From NCBI GenBank assembly GCA_030148225.1, contig JASBTX010000010.1, positions 124,001 through 188,000 of the forward strand: a stretch of 64,000 nucleotides of DNA, in the 5' to 3' direction. A model generated the notes under the pieces. It made no database searches. It saw only the letters and a program-made list of their open reading frames with translations, and was not told the DNA's origin. Of the stretch, positions 63,863 through 64,000 are shown one piece after another; the stretch's first letter is position 1; every line of letters starts with the position of its first letter. Source of the DNA: Paracoccaceae bacterium (lineage in GTDB: Bacteria > Pseudomonadota > Alphaproteobacteria > Rhodobacterales > Rhodobacteraceae). The translations under genes were made by a program, and so were the position numbers.

Positions 63863-64000
63863 TCAGAAGATGAAATCATCATTGCCCAGTTCACTGACCA
63901 GAAGCGTGTCGCCGGTTTCCTCGATCCGGAACCGATCCGGTCCGTAGGTGATGAGCACGCCGTAAGCCTTTTGTGTGAATGTCAGGCGGTCGATGTCGTA
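63863..64000 (-). CDS. 3' end of a probable calcium-binding / surface protein, partial
   Basis: Only the last 45 codons are in the window: YDIDRLTFTQKAYGVLIT, DRFRIEETGDTLLVSELGND, DFIF. This short beta-rich tail ending in an aromatic-aliphatic pair resembles the C-termini of RTX/cadherin-like secreted proteins I have seen in roseobacters, which carry secretion signals for a type I system. The match is weak and the main body is outside the window. Confidence 0.4.
   Translation of the reverse strand, partial: YDIDRLTFTQKAYGVLITYGPDRFRIEETGDTLLVSELGNDDFIF

Overview
The window looks like chromosomal DNA from a GC-rich alphaproteobacterium of the Rhodobacterales / Roseobacter group. The evidence is the petABC operon with a Rhodobacter-type Rieske protein and cytochrome c1, an aa3 oxidase subunit I gene standing apart from other cox genes, a gcrA homologue, GANTC motifs and a perfect CtrA-type box, DmdB/DmdC-like acyl-CoA enzymes and many small overlapping operons. 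I see no rRNA or tRNA gene, insertion sequence, prophage, CRISPR array or integration site. Most of the window is core metabolism. I find no obvious new multi-gene defence or mobile system.

Layout. 1-2671 (minus) is the edge of a capsule export locus: kpsC-like (cut by the window), a Wza/KpsD-like lipoprotein and a kpsS-like gene with an in-frame TAG. 2873-9669 (plus) holds a PPDK paralogue, a SleB-type wall hydrolase, folB-folP and glmM. 9680-14755 holds tandem EamA transporters, a small membrane protein, a sulfotransferase, and an NAD(P)-dependent reductase divergent from its likely TetR regulator. 14990-24309 holds ilvC facing two coupled Lrp/AsnC genes, a class V aminotransferase, a UbiH-type hydroxylase, a HAD phosphatase, a GntR regulator, a membrane glycosyltransferase with a CtrA-type box upstream, and carA. 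24487-31398 holds a YqeY protein, a DUF2244 protein with ctaD, aroC, and the bc1 operon petABC. 31661-35470 holds a SnoaL-like protein, nrdR-ribD, an ABC-2 permease and gcrA. 35544-40061 is a tightly coupled nucleoside salvage operon, cdd-deoA-deoB-add-upp.

40127-46646 holds a SPOR protein converging on a protein that resembles an M48 peptidase without its zinc site, a DmdB-like acyl-CoA ligase, an EamA transporter, a second sulfotransferase and a degenerate Hint-domain protein. 46737-54162 (minus) is a fatty-acid-type beta-oxidation operon: MerR regulator, acyl-CoA dehydrogenase, small protein, GST, membrane protein, thiolase, cupin, FadJ-type protein. Two overlapping thioesterases and a MATE exporter diverge from it. 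56515-64000 holds pyrD with a DUF952 gene, a periplasmic 5'-nucleotidase broken by an in-frame TAA, a CapD/WbpM-type sugar-nucleotide enzyme, a third sulfotransferase, UDP-glucose dehydrogenase and the 3' end of a probable surface protein.

Points most worth a second look: two separate single-codon nonsense interruptions (2561-2563 and 58718-58720) in otherwise intact genes; the CtrA box at 23129-23143; the M48-like and Hint-like proteins that have lost catalytic residues; the long FolB with an unexplained C-terminal domain; two genes whose best start appears to be CTG; and several perfect inverted repeats in divergent promoters. All family names come from reading motifs in the translated sequence; no database search was run.
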